64,000 bases of DNA, taken from Ectobius pallidus (taxonomy: Eukaryota > Arthropoda > Insecta > Blattodea > Ectobiidae). Where the stretch lies: the NCBI GenBank assembly GCA_964059195.1, contig CAXKWD010000002.1, positions 151,545,042 to 151,609,041 of the forward strand. The letters run 5' to 3'. Position 1 is the first letter of the stretch. Each line of letters opens with the position of its first letter. The notes under the pieces are model-generated. The model made no database searches and was not told where the DNA came from. It worked only from the letters and a program-made list of their open reading frames with translations. Shown in pieces: positions 1 through 10,395 of the stretch. Made by a program: the position numbers and the translations under genes.

Positions 1-470
1 TTTAGGGTTGGATTATTCTATCTTAACAAGTTTTGAAAACTTTGATGCAGTGATTTGAAAATAAATTCCCTGTTAGATTTATTATATCTTAAACAGTTTT
101 CAATCTTCGGTAATAGAAAAAGTCAGAGTTGGATTCTTTGTGTGAATAGCTTTTGTAAGATTTGATGACATGAAGTTCAAAAATAAATTTTCGGGTTGAA
201 TTTATTCTATCCTAACCAGCACTCAGAGCATGTGAGATAAATTTAAATTGCCAAGTGATGACAGTTGGTTAAGAGTAAATATCGTGCTGGATTTATACTA
301 TCTTGATAGTCTTTGAAATTTTTGTAATAGTTACACTAAATTTGGAGTTGAATTTATTCTATACTAATAGCCTTCCGGGGTAGATTTTCTCTTTTCGCTG
401 CGCAGTATTAGAGTTCGCAATGAGTAATAGAACTTACGTCCCAATTGAATTTATTTAGAAAGCAGATTTG
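1..470 (+). repeat. Degenerate repeats in the leader upstream of gag
   Basis: A phrase close to TTGAATTTATTCTATCTTAA recurs near positions 8, 73, 196, 281, 345 and 443, at spacings of about 65-120 nt. The copies are imperfect. They lie just before gag and so are probably part of the untranslated leader. No primer-binding site could be assigned. Confidence 0.45.
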
Positions 471-500
471 GTTTACGAACTGTTGGTTCGGGGAGTGAAA

Positions 501-1736
501 ATGGATCCAGATGACCCAGTTTCTAATCTGTCTAAATTATTGAAAGATAATATATCTTTGCCTGTAGATCCGGCGAATTTAAAGAATGTTAAGCCTCAGA
601 CTGAAATTCCAGCGCTTATCGCAAAAACTGAAGAAGTTTTTGACCAGTGCCGTGAGCTAGGAGAGGAAGGGGGTTTTTCACCAAAGCAAGTGAAACGACT
701 TCAAGCTAAGTTGGACCATATTCTGAATAGGATAACTGATTTATTACAGTTAGAGATGTCCGCTGACTTTTCCAAATTTTTACTGTTACTCCGTCAAGAA
801 ATTTGTCAGGAAAAAGAAAATGTTAAACCGCAATCAGGAGAAAATTTAATTAGTGGTTTGTATACCAGACAGTCCGTGGTCCCTCCTGCTATTGATACGG
901 GTTCCCCTAATCCATTTGTTGGTAGTGGGCGGTTAGCTAGCTTTAATTCTCAACAGTCGCCAGCACCAGTTGTAGGGGTTTCTGAATTTAATCCAATTCA
1001 AGATTTTAGTAAATTACCACATCCTCTCGGCAAATTACTAGATGAGTTAGAGCAATTTAGTGACCATTCTTTGGACGCAGTTGTAAAGTTTTTGCTATTT
1101 CTCATAGAGCTTAGAACTCAGGTGGAAATCTTTGCTCTCAGTCAGACCCAGGTTTTGGCCTTATGCTTTGCCAGATTAAAAGGGAGTTTAAAAGAACTAG
1201 CAGGAAAGGCTGTGAGGGACAATATGAATTTGTGCCAGTTTCATGACATTCTATTAGATTTCTATTTTCCGCCTCGGGCTAGATCTGGCTTGGTGAATAA
1301 ATTCTATTATAGAGTTCAAAGAGAAAGAGAACCATTTTCAGAGTTTGTGAAAGACATTCGGGGTTATGCAGCCGTTGTCCGTCTGGTTGAGTCCGAAGTT
1401 CAAGTAGTTGAAAATATATTGGATGGTATGTCACCACGTACAAGGAGCATGGTAGTTTTTTTAAAAAGACCTAATAATTTTCTGGAACTAGATTCCTTGT
1501 GTGCGAAATTGAATTCAGTTGCGTTTTCTGACTCTTTAAGGTCCGAAAACACTCGTTCTAATTTTCCTTCTCAGTCGGGACATCTTGCCGCTAGAGAACC
1601 TATTAGGCAGCCAGTTAATGCCACTGAACGCAGATCCTGTTTTTACTGTCGTAGAACTGGACATATATTGCGAGATTGTCCTCAAAGACCACCTCGTGGG
1701 GGACACCAGAATGGGCCTTCTGGCAGGCGCCCATGA
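501..1736 (+). CDS. gag: Gag polyprotein of Ty3/gypsy-like element
   Basis: Structural Gag protein of the retrotransposon, about 411 aa from the first ATG at 501; the frame is open upstream but without an ATG. The middle (roughly residues 180-330) resembles the retrotransposon Gag capsid region. The C-terminus holds one CCHC zinc knuckle, CFYCRRTGHILRDC, followed by an Arg/Pro-rich tail, as expected of a nucleocapsid. The reading frame is intact, unlike pol. It ends with TGA at 1734-1736, and the protease frame continues in the same frame directly after. The assignment is firm for Gag; the exact clade was not determined. Confidence 0.85.
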   Translation: MDPDDPVSNLSKLLKDNISLPVDPANLKNVKPQTEIPALIAKTEEVFDQCRELGEEGGFSPKQVKRLQAKLDHILNRITDLLQLEMSADFSKFLLLLRQEICQEKENVKPQSGENLISGLYTRQSVVPPAIDTGSPNPFVGSGRLASFNSQQSPAPVVGVSEFNPIQDFSKLPHPLGKLLDELEQFSDHSLDAVVKFLLFLIELRTQVEIFALSQTQVLALCFARLKGSLKELAGKAVRDNMNLCQFHDILLDFYFPPRARSGLVNKFYYRVQREREPFSEFVKDIRGYAAVVRLVESEVQVVENILDGMSPRTRSMVVFLKRPNNFLELDSLCAKLNSVAFSDSLRSENTRSNFPSQSGHLAAREPIRQPVNATERRSCFYCRRTGHILRDCPQRPPRGGHQNGPSGRRP

Positions 1737-1739
1737 CAT

Positions 1740-2228
1740 TTGGGAGAAAATGTCTGTCTTTCTACTGGTGTGGAGTACAGAGCCCGTGTGCAGGGATTTT
1801 CGGGAAAATCGTTACCCTATATTCGCACTGAGTGTGATGATTTGGATATCATGGCCTTGATCGATAGTGGTTCAATAATTAACATCATGTCAGACTTTAT
1901 TTATCACAATTTGGGAAAGAATCATAAACGTATGCCTCTACAAAAGGCTAACATTTCTTGCTTTGTTGCTAATTCCTTGCCTATGAAATTTTTGGGGTGG
2001 ACCATAATCAGAATCAAAATTGCTGGCTTTTCCTGGAAAATAAAGTTTTGGATTGCTCCTCATTTGTCTGTACCATTAATTTTGGGGGTGCCATTTAGCG
2101 AATTTTCCGGTCTCATTTTGGATTTTAGCAAGGAACATGTATACTTCAAATTTTCACCTGAGGTTAAAATTCCTTTTGTTAAGGATCCATTTTCTGGCGG
2201 GGTTGTGTCTTGCAAAAAGAAATTTTGA
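1740..2228 (+). CDS. pol: Retroviral-type aspartic protease region of pol
   Basis: Aspartic protease that would process the polyprotein. The catalytic triplet appears as ALIDSGSIINIMS near residues 39-51, and a second conserved stretch LILGVPF lies further on, as in retropepsins. It is in the same frame as Gag, separated only by the TGA at 1734-1736, and has no ATG at its own start, so it was probably made as a Gag-Pol fusion. The frame closes at 2228 and the RT homology continues in another frame from about 2210, indicating a 1-nt shift. Confidence 0.7.
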   Translation: MGENVCLSTGVEYRARVQGFSGKSLPYIRTECDDLDIMALIDSGSIINIMSDFIYHNLGKNHKRMPLQKANISCFVANSLPMKFLGWTIIRIKIAGFSWKIKFWIAPHLSVPLILGVPFSEFSGLILDFSKEHVYFKFSPEVKIPFVKDPFSGGVVSCKKKF

Positions 2229-3594
2229 GCGGTATTGTAGAACTTTATGCTGAGGTACTGACATCTAAATTGGGTCTTACTCACTTGCTCGAGTATGAAA
2301 TTGAATTATTGGACCAGGTTCCAGTTCGTCGGCCGCCGTATAGATTGTCTCCTCCTAAGGTCAAAATTATGAGGCAAATAGTCCAGGAAATGTTGGATGA
2401 TGGCGTCATTACTACATCTTGTTCAAATTATAGCAGTCCTATTTTCTTAGTTGAGAAGGGATAAGGGAAGTTTAGACCCGTCGTGGATTACAGGTATTTG
2501 AATTCTAAGATCAAAATTGATTCCGTTCCATTGCCCGATATACATTCATCCTTTAGCTGGTTTGGGAAGGCTAAGTACTTCACCTCGTTCGACTTGAATC
2601 AAGCGTATTATCTAATTCCTTTGGCAAAGGAGTCTCGTAGGCTTACTGCCTTTAGTACCGATTGGAATTAGTACGAATTTACCAGGGTACCATTTGGACT
2701 CGCCACTGGCGCTCAGGTGTTGACGAGGTTATTAGATCAAATTTTTGCAGATGTAAAGTTTGAGTTCGTTTTTCATTATTTGGATGATTAGTCATTTATT
2801 CTAACACCTTTGAAGAGCATATCGATCATATTTGTATTGTACTTAACCGTCTGAAGGACGCAGGGTTGACAGTTAATCCAGCTAAGGTCACCCTAGCTTC
2901 TTCTCGTTTGTCCTTCTTAGGTCATGTTATATCTCCAGATGGCATTACCATAGATCCTGATCGCACGAAATGCATTAGAGAATACGCTCCTCCAACAGAT
3001 GTAAAAGGAGTTGCGAGGTTCCTGGGAATGGTCAATTTTTTCCATCGGTTTATTCCAAATTTAGCAGATCGGGCACCTCCCCTTAATGCTCTTCGCAAGA
3101 AGGGGGTTAAGTTTCTCTGGGGGCCTGAACAACAGAAGGCTTTTGAGTTGCTAAAGAAGATGGTCATGAACCCTCCTGTTCTGAGCATACCGGACTTCTC
3201 TAAGAGATTCATCCTTCAGACTGACGCATCCTCAGTGGCGTTAGGGGCCGTGTTATTGCAGTGTTTTGGTGATGGGCGTAATCCAGTAGCTTATGCCTCT
3301 AGAACCCTCACGGCCCAAGAGAGAGCCTATTCTGCTTACGAACTTGAGGCTTTGGCGGTCCTGTTTGCCGTTGAGAAATTTAGGATGTATCTAGAACACA
3401 CAGAATTTGATCTTGAGACGGACTGCCAGGCCCTAAGTTGGGTATTGGCAAAACCCCGTGCCACTGGACGAATTGCCCGTTGGGCAGTCCGTCTGTCTGC
3501 CTTTAAATTTTCAGCCAGGCATATCAGAGAGTCGGAAAATGCAGTACGGATGCTCTGTCTAGGATGTTTTCCAATGACCAAACCAAATTGGTAG
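2210..3594 (+). pseudogene. pol: Reverse transcriptase and RNase H region of pol, broken
   Basis: RT of Ty3/gypsy type. Visible pieces are the fingers (PPYRLSPPKVKIMRQ), FDLNQAYYLIPL, and the catalytic YLDD box at about 2777-2788. In-frame stops occur at about 2462, 2669 and 2789, and the frame changes after the YLDD box. From 2866 a second open stretch carries the rest of RT (SFLGHVISPDGI, FLGMVNFFHRFIP) and RNase H (LQTDASSVALGAVL, YSAYELEALAV). The order is right for Ty3/gypsy but the gene is clearly dead. Nothing was joined or repaired here. Confidence 0.85.
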
Positions 3595-4947
3595 AATCTA
3601 GGGATTGTGATATTTCCAATTTCTGGGGGCCGTTAAAGGGTATAGACTCTCTTTCCTTACCTTCCTTCCTCGATGATATGCATCTGGTTACGGCAATATT
3701 CTCTGAGATCCCTTTGGCCTTCAGATCTATTGCGCAACATCAGGAATCTGATCCGATCTTGGGACCCATTATTCGTGATCTTCAAAGTGGGAAAAATCAC
3801 CCTCGATATCACCTAAAAAAGGGGGTGCTTCACTGTGTTAGTCGTGGTTCTGAGGGTGGAAAGATTGTCTTGCCTGCAGTCCTAGTGATATGATTTTTAC
3901 GTTTTTCACGAGTCTCCAGTGGGTGGTCATTTGGGACTGTATAAAACTCGTGCTAAAATCCGTGAAACTTTTGTGTGGAATGGCATGGAATCTGATATTC
4001 GGGCGCGAATACGGGCGTGCAATCGTTGTGCTATCTCTAAACCTACTCAGGCCAGTAATTTTGGGTTTTTGAGCTCTCAGTTCCCTAAGGCTCCTCTGGA
4101 GCGTCTGTTTATCGACTATGTTGGCAAATTTCCTCGATCCAGAAATGGTAATTTGTATGTTCTGGTTATTACTGATGCCTTTACGAAGTTCGTTTGGCTG
4201 TATCCGGTGCGGGATGCTAACTCTAGAAACACTATTGAGTGCTTAAAGCGCGTATTCTCTGTGGTTGGGTTTCCGCATACCATTGTATCCGATAACGCCA
4301 GTTACTTCGTTTCAGCCAGTTTCCGCCATTTCTGCTTTGATTTAGGGATTAAGCATTGCACTACGTCCCCATATTATCCTCAAGCTTCCTTGGCTGAAAG
4401 GTTTAACAGGAACCTTAGGAGTGCTCTTATTGCCTACCATTCTCAGGATCACGCATCTTGGGACCAGAATTTATTCTGGCTCCAATTTGCGTTCAATTCT
4501 GCCAGACATGAGGCTCATGGGTGTACGCCTATTTCTTTCATGTTTGCATTTAAACCTAACAATCCTTTGGCCAATTTGTGGACAATCAATGAGTTTTTGC
4601 CCAATCCAGCCAATGCAGGACAAGTAAAGGAGGTGTGGAAGCGGGCGGCTCGGAATTTGGAAATTGCCCATGGTAGGTCATCGGCTAGGTATAATAAGGG
4701 TAGGAAACCGGTCCCATTTAGAATAGGAGACGCGGTGTGGGTTAGGAATTTTCCGCGGAGTAACGCAGCTAATCGTTTTGCCGCTAAATTGGCTCCTCGG
4801 TTCACTGGCCCCTATAGGATCGTTGCCTTCCTAACGCCAGTAACTGTATTATTACAGAATTGTGATGATGGAAGAGAAAGGCGATGCCACGTTTCTCATT
4901 TGAAATCTAGTTTGGCTGTACCAGCTGAAAGGTGCAGTGGACAGTAA
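3564..4947 (+). pseudogene. pol: Integrase region of pol, frameshifted
   Basis: Retroviral-type integrase. The first part (3564-3893) leads towards the zinc-binding HHCC domain but ends at a stop; the domain continues in another frame with FHESPVGGHLG (about 3905-3935) and CNRC (about 4018-4030). From 3919 an open 342-aa stretch holds the catalytic core: D in FIDYVGKFP, D in VSDNASYF and E in LAERFNRN. A C-terminal domain follows (FRIGDAVWVRNF, APRFTGPYRIV). The core residues are intact although the gene as a whole is frameshifted near 3893-3919. Confidence 0.85.
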
Positions 4948-7033
4948 ATTTAAAGTTCACTATAATTGTAAGTGCAGGTAGATGTGCTAGGTATTTTATT
5001 TAAGATATTATTTCTAGGGCCCTAGACAAAAACAAACATTGCTATTGAGGAAGGAATTAAATATTTTGCTCCCTACGGAGGACAAACGTTTAGGGAACAC
5101 ATTTTGTATATGTAATAGGTTTTATTTTAGAGTAGATAAGCGCTTTGAGTAGCATAAGGTTATTTAAAGTTAGTGTATTGTTCTTCATGCCTAAGCATGA
5201 GTTGAAGAGAATCTGGGGTTTGGTTCTCTTTTACTTCTGTCAGGGAGGAGGGGTCGAATTACGTCAGACGTCCTGAAGCCCCTCTGTTAATTTCTGGCAG
5301 AAGGTCGCGTTTTAGATATTTCGCAGGGGTCGGCTTGTTGAGAAATCCTAGGACTCACTGAGCCGAACCTTGTGATTTGTTTTTGTTGGCAGGTTGTATT
5401 CTGTACAGAGTCCCTGGCCTTTCTTGAGATCCTTCCCTGGTGTCAACTCTGAAAATACATCTGCTGTAAAGTGGTGAATCTGTCTTAAACTGCACCTTAG
5501 GCGAACTTTTGTAAAACGAGTACTCGGGATTTTTTGCTTAATTTTGTAAAAAAGGAAGGTGTGTGAGAGAAAGCCATTGTCAACCTTTCATTCTTCGAGC
5601 TCCTCTGCAGTATGACTAAAACAAAATTAAATCTTGTTTATAAATTTCTCATTAATAAAATAATTTATATAGGGTCTGACCTTATTTTTTGTGTATATAG
5701 AATGCCAGATACTGTGTGTGTATTATTTGTGTTTCAGAAATTCAGTTAAGCTTCCGGTTGAGCTGGTTCAACCTTTGAGGTGATATAAGAGGGCGTAATT
5801 TGGGTCCACTTGTTGGTGGCTGTTAATGTTGGTCATCGTACTTCTGGAGACCTTTTCTTGTGCCTAGTCCCCTTTTCTGGATTCCGGCAACGGAGACGTC
5901 CGGCAACCCGGTTTCTAGATACTGAAGAGGAAGGCCGTTTGTGGACACAGAATCTATGGTGTGGATTCTGGGCTGGGGTCCATGCAGCTGCTGATGGAAA
6001 AGGCTGGAACGATCAGTTCTCAGTGATATGCAGCTACTGATGGAGAAGCCTGGAAGGATCAGTTCTCAGTGATGCGAGAATATAGTTCACTGAAAGGCAT
6101 AATGTTAGCCATATTGGAGTAAAACATGCTTTATGTGGGACTACTCATAGAGCAAGTAAAGATTCAGCCACTGTTTTGCTGGCCACACTGCTAGAAAATG
6201 GCTAAGCAAGCTACTGATTATTTTAGTGAAGTTTTCACAACTAAAAAGACAGTGAGACAAGATTAACAAATCAAAAACCCAGAGTGTGGAGTGGCATGCA
6301 TCAGTCAAGCTGGCCACTTTTCTGCTGTTTGTTCCCTCCTTTCTTACCTTTTGGTGATTCTCCTGTCGTTCCGGAATTTTCTCCATCTTCTTTCCTTAAG
6401 TGTCCAATTTGCTTCACTATTCCTGTCGTTATTTCTTCCTACTTAATCCCATCTCTTATGTTTCTGAACATGTGCTGAGATGCTGTGGCCTGTGCAAAAG
6501 AAACTATAATTATTTCATTCTGTCCAGGTGTGACACGAGCTCCATGCGGTTATTTGGTTCTGCAAAATTGCGTCATGAGCCAAACGCTTGAGATGCTGAA
6601 GCCGAGATGAACAGACGCTCGCTCGCTCCTGTTGGTCATCACACTTAGCCTGACCTTCTGACAGCCGAGATTCTCCAGACTTCGTGGTGGACACATGTAT
6701 GGTGGTGAGCTCCTACTTCTCATGGCTCATGGATCCCCAGTACTTCATCCAGTCGTCTGGTTCTGGTCTTCTGGTGTTCCATGGTTCTCACATTTCTCCC
6801 CTTAGCGCTGGGGGAGAAAATCCATATGTAACCAAGAGACACTCAAGAAGTGAAGAGATTGTGTTTAAGAAGAGACTGTGGTTCTAGGCCAAGAAATGGT
6901 ACTCTTTTAGTTGCACGGTGTCAAATATTTTAAAAATTATTTTTGGTGTATTTGTTCCTCACAGGAACAGTCAGATGTTTGCAGTACATTTTGGTAAATT
7001 CTAAGAAAATAAAGTCTCAGACTTTATTTTTTG
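4948..7033 (+). other. Region between integrase and polypurine tract; no recognised gene
   Basis: About 2.1 kb between the integrase stop and the purine tract. Open stretches here are short (up to about 80 codons) and unlike any family I know; an env gene is not visible. The region includes a purine-rich GGGAGGAGGGG stretch at about 5243 and a 46-bp tandem duplication at 5984-6075. It is best read as the 3' untranslated part of the element or as decayed sequence. Confidence 0.5.
5984..6075. repeat. 46-bp tandem duplication
   Basis: Two adjacent copies of a 46-bp unit (5984-6029 and 6030-6075) that contains GATCAGTTCTCAGTGAT, differing at only a few positions. Probably slippage or a short tandem duplication within the retrotransposon 3' region. 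Confidence 0.75.
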
Positions 7034-8330
7034 GAGAAAAGGGGGGAGTATATGAGCCGTAATATTTACGGTCATATCAAATTTGCATATGTTTCACTCT
7101 TACCTCCATTTTTCTCGTATTGAAACTGCAGTTAAATGTAATATTTTTACTGGTTAAGCTTGTTTTTCCTGCTCTGTAGCGTTTCTCTTCTGATTCTGAT
7201 ATTAATTCGCCCGAATCCCTGTATGTGGCGTTGTGTTCACTTACGTAAAGAGGACTTATGCTAATGAGTGGGAGGGGGAAGCCGGTTGGTGCGCTATGCG
7301 TGTACTTTTTGTGGAGCTCAGTCTATTGCTGGAGTTCGAAGTGTCTTGTTGTTTTTCTTTTGTGTTGTGTGGAGGCCTGTCATGGAGACAATTTTCTCAG
7401 GTTAGTCTTCCTTTAAATGGATTTGTTTGTAATTAACTAATGCTCACCTGTGAATTTTCGGCAATCAAAATTTGTTAGTTTCAGTTTGTAATTTCGGGGT
7501 TTTATATAAGGGGAATTTTTGTATTGCGTTTTTCAATTTTTTTGGCTTTTGAAATTTGCCTCCCATAAGTTTTCTAAATTAAATTCAAGGGGTGGGAGTT
7601 TTGTTCTACAGTTCAGTGGGGAAATAAATATGAACTCTACAAAATTAAATGGTTTTCTCTCATTACATTGCCATATGCTGTGTAGGCTTAGCCCCAACTA
7701 GATAATGACCGGTAGGCTCCGTGGATTATCATTGGCACTGTAAAACTAAAACACGCAAGGTGGCACTAATTCAGTTCCGAATTTTAAATAAAACTAGCCT
7801 AACCGACTTTAGACAATTTCGAGTTTGATCCCTGTAGTAATGGATATAACTAGATAAATAAACTATGGTCAGACCCTGTGGAGTACTTGCAAGTACATGT
7901 AAATAACATTTTAATCTGTTAATAAATAATTTGTTGTAATTTGTGAATTTTCTGAACAGGCATTTCGCGCCTGTTGTGCTAAGCTATGTAAATAAATTGT
8001 ACATATGTGAATGTTTGGGGTTATTGTATATTAAATTAGAAGCCCAAGGGTCATTTTGAGTGTGGCGAAAAACCACAGAATAAGTAAGATGTGCTAGATG
8101 CTATTTCTTCAGAATGTTTAAATTTTGCTTGAAATAATTGTAACCTGATTCAGAATAAATTGTATCTACAAAATTGAATTTATCTTGAAGTATTATACAT
8201 TTGAAATTTAATTATTTGAATTTGATTAGGATCTGGGCCCAGTTAGCAGTGAAGTATTTTCAGAGTCGGCTCACTATTTACTTAAGTACCTCTCTGACCT
8301 GCGTCCACATTCCTTAATTTTCCTTGGTTT
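7034..8330 (+). repeat. Candidate polypurine tract and 3' LTR
   Basis: A purine run, GAGAAAAGGGGGGAG (7034-7048), is followed by TATATGAGCCG. An LTR starting near TGAGCC (7052) would carry a short stem-loop (CCGTAA-TAT-TTACGG) at its tip, a TATATAAG box at 7502 and several AATAAA signals from 7625 on. The 3' boundary is not determined because no second LTR copy is in the window; 8330 is only a guess. Confidence 0.4.
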
Positions 8331-9166
8331 ATAGGAAGTTAAAAATAATCTGTGCTTCGGCACAAGCTAAACTTAAAAATCTATTTTTAACTTATTTTTT
8401 TCATATCATAATTGCAATTATAACTGATTAAACAAAAGCATTATGACGCTTTGTTATATCAGTTTACCTGATCTTATTTTAAATCTATGTAGGTATGATT
8501 TTATAAGGCCATATGAAGTCGTAAGTAGTGTAAATTTGAAGATGGGGGGGTTTTCAGATTTAGGGCGGAATTATGGAACAAGCCTTCAACTCCTTCTTAG
8601 TAAAGGAGGGCAAAAAGAAGGCACCTTTTTCAAATGCAAAATCAAATTCTCGGTTCTTTCTTATAGCGTCCTCAATGACGGACAGCTTATAAAGCCTCCT
8701 TCAGCTGCCACGAACAGTTGGAATCTGCATGGAAAACAAATGTTCCCTTATGTTCGATTATAGATTAAATGCTGTTGTATAATGACTATTTGTTTTATTG
8801 AAATTGATTACAATTAAATTAAAGTATTGAATTTTGCTTCAGTCTATGTCAGATTAATAATTCCTGACCTCTGAATAATTAACAACATGAAGCTCTGAGA
8901 ATATGTATAGGTTGGTGGAAACTAGCGCCTTTATTCCGTTGTACGTGCCTGCAGCGAATCACACATCCGCAATTATCATTGGAATATCGAACATATTATG
9001 GTATCATTTAATGAAATAATACAATAATGTAACGTAAGAAAACTAGCAGGGCTCCGAAATAAAGTCTAATGTCGAAATACGGTAAGTGATTTTTCTATTC
9101 TTTGACCTACTGAAGCGATAGCATTCTCTGGTACCTGGTATGGACACTTCAACCTCGCACTGTGTT
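8331..9166. other. AT-rich interval, no recognised gene
   Basis: A 106-codon open stretch at 8443-8763 (plus strand) matches nothing I recognise and is probably chance. The rest is AT-rich unique-looking sequence. Confidence 0.4.
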
Positions 9167-9241
9167 TTGGTCTTGGGGTAACGTGCGTGTCTAGTGTTCA
9201 AGGGATCTTACGTTCAAACCTACCTCAAACTGCCTTTTTTC
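9167..9241 (+). repeat. tRNA-like SINE head candidate
   Basis: The stretch TTGGTCTTGGGGTAACGTGC (9167-9186) resembles a Pol III A box, CGTTCAAACCT (about 9210-9220) resembles a B box, and a T run ends it near 9234-9240. It does not fold into a proper cloverleaf by eye, so I call it a SINE head or decayed tRNA, not a tRNA gene. Confidence 0.35.
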
Positions 9242-9817
9242 ATTCATGTGAAATTGTGCAGATTCCATTCTTGTGTTCTATTTTATCAATGTGCTTAAGT
9301 AAGTATTATGTTTTGCTTTAAAAACTGGGAATTCATTGTCTTTCATTGATTTGTGCATTTTCTTACATTGACCTACAACATGAGTCCTAAAGAATGATAA
9401 CATAAGTCTATAAATGTTATTTCACGAACAGAAACTTGCTTTAAAGTTCTTGCGTTGCGTTAAAATTGCATAAGCCTACACTAAGAACAAAACTACATAC
9501 CGCTAGGTGGAACTATCCTCTTTTTATTGGCATACTGTACTACTCGTATTTTATTGAGAACATATAGACTGTAGTCTATGATATGAAAAATGTGTCTATC
9601 GTTTTCATAATATAGCAGCTGCTTCTATTACCGGTTCTCTTGATTAATATTGTTGTTATTATTAGTACTATAATTATTATATTATTTTCTTATTTAAGTG
9701 GCTATATTCAACATGCTCCATTACAAATCTGATATTCTACATGCTATTTTGTTGCTACATCTATAACTAGCTACCCAAGCAGCACGATATTATTATATAC
9801 GTATTTTTAGAGCTACA
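9242..9817. other. AT-rich interval, no recognised gene
   Basis: Nothing recognised; AT-rich spacer leading up to the left end of the Tc1/mariner-type element. Confidence 0.5.
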
Positions 9818-9879
9818 TATACTACGCCACCAAGTTATCTTTGCATGCTGAAAATATGTTAGGAATGTGTCTTCCACCG

Positions 9880-10200
9880 CTATCTCCCTCCTTTGACGTT
9901 GCCACTTCCTATTCACTCAGTTATGTCATTTGGCTGCAAGAGGAGTGCTGAGAATTACTATGTTTTTAAATGACCTGACACCTTCGACTACAGTAGTTCA
10001 AATGAATAGTCTGGCAACCATGTCCCAACTGGGGAAAATGAGCTGTCCCTTCTTTCACCCCCGCCGCCACGCTGCCACTTCCTGTCCACGGTGTTGGGTT
10101 ACTTGGCTGGAACAGAGGCGCTGAGAATTACTGTGTTTTTAAATGACCTGACACCTTCCACGTCCGCAGTCCAAATGAATAGTCTGGCAATCATGTTATG
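9880..10200. repeat. ~171-bp tandem duplication in transposon 5' leader
   Basis: The phrases GCCACTTCCT, GCTGAGAATTACT, TTTTTAAATGACCTGACACC and AATAGTCTGGCAA occur twice at a constant offset of about 171 nt (for example 9950 and 10121). The copies differ at scattered positions. Being upstream of the transposase, it may duplicate promoter or transposase-binding sequence. Confidence 0.8.
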
Positions 10201-10395
10201 ATCTTTCGCACGTGTTTAGGTATCCGCCACCCACAGTTGAATTTCTTTTCAGTAGTGATCGGGTGTACAGTCTGTCGTGCAAATTTCAGTTGCCAGTTAT
10301 TCAATATATTTTGTTATGTGTTATTTTTTATATTTATTTACTTCTTCCTTTATAGTTATTTATTTATTTATTTATTTACCGGTATTTATTTATTT

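Larger units (their letters stand above)
1..7048 (+). mobile_element. Ty3/gypsy-like LTR retrotransposon, internal region, degenerate
   Basis: Gag, protease, RT/RNase H and integrase homology follow in the Ty3/gypsy order on the plus strand. The 5' LTR is not visible and probably lies left of the window. The internal region ends in a purine-rich tract at 7034-7048 that resembles a polypurine tract and sits just before a candidate 3' LTR. Pol is broken by at least three stop codons and several frame changes, so this copy cannot be autonomous. About 2.1 kb between integrase and the purine tract has no recognisable gene. Confidence 0.85.

Noticed and set aside
5243..5260. First purine-rich stretch as the polypurine tract
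   Set aside because: It is not followed by an LTR-like start; the tract at 7034-7048 is longer and is followed by TATATGAGCC.
8443..8763. 106-codon open frame as a gene
   Set aside because: No recognisable domain, no supporting neighbours, and the composition looks like random AT-rich sequence.
9167..9241. A functional tRNA gene
   Set aside because: A-box and B-box-like motifs exist but no acceptor stem or anticodon arm could be paired.
10198..10395. Upstream extension of the Tc1-type transposase to the first ATG
   Set aside because: It would add a 66-residue, Phe/Tyr/Ile-rich stretch encoded by TTTA repeats and part of the tandem duplication, with no similarity to transposases.
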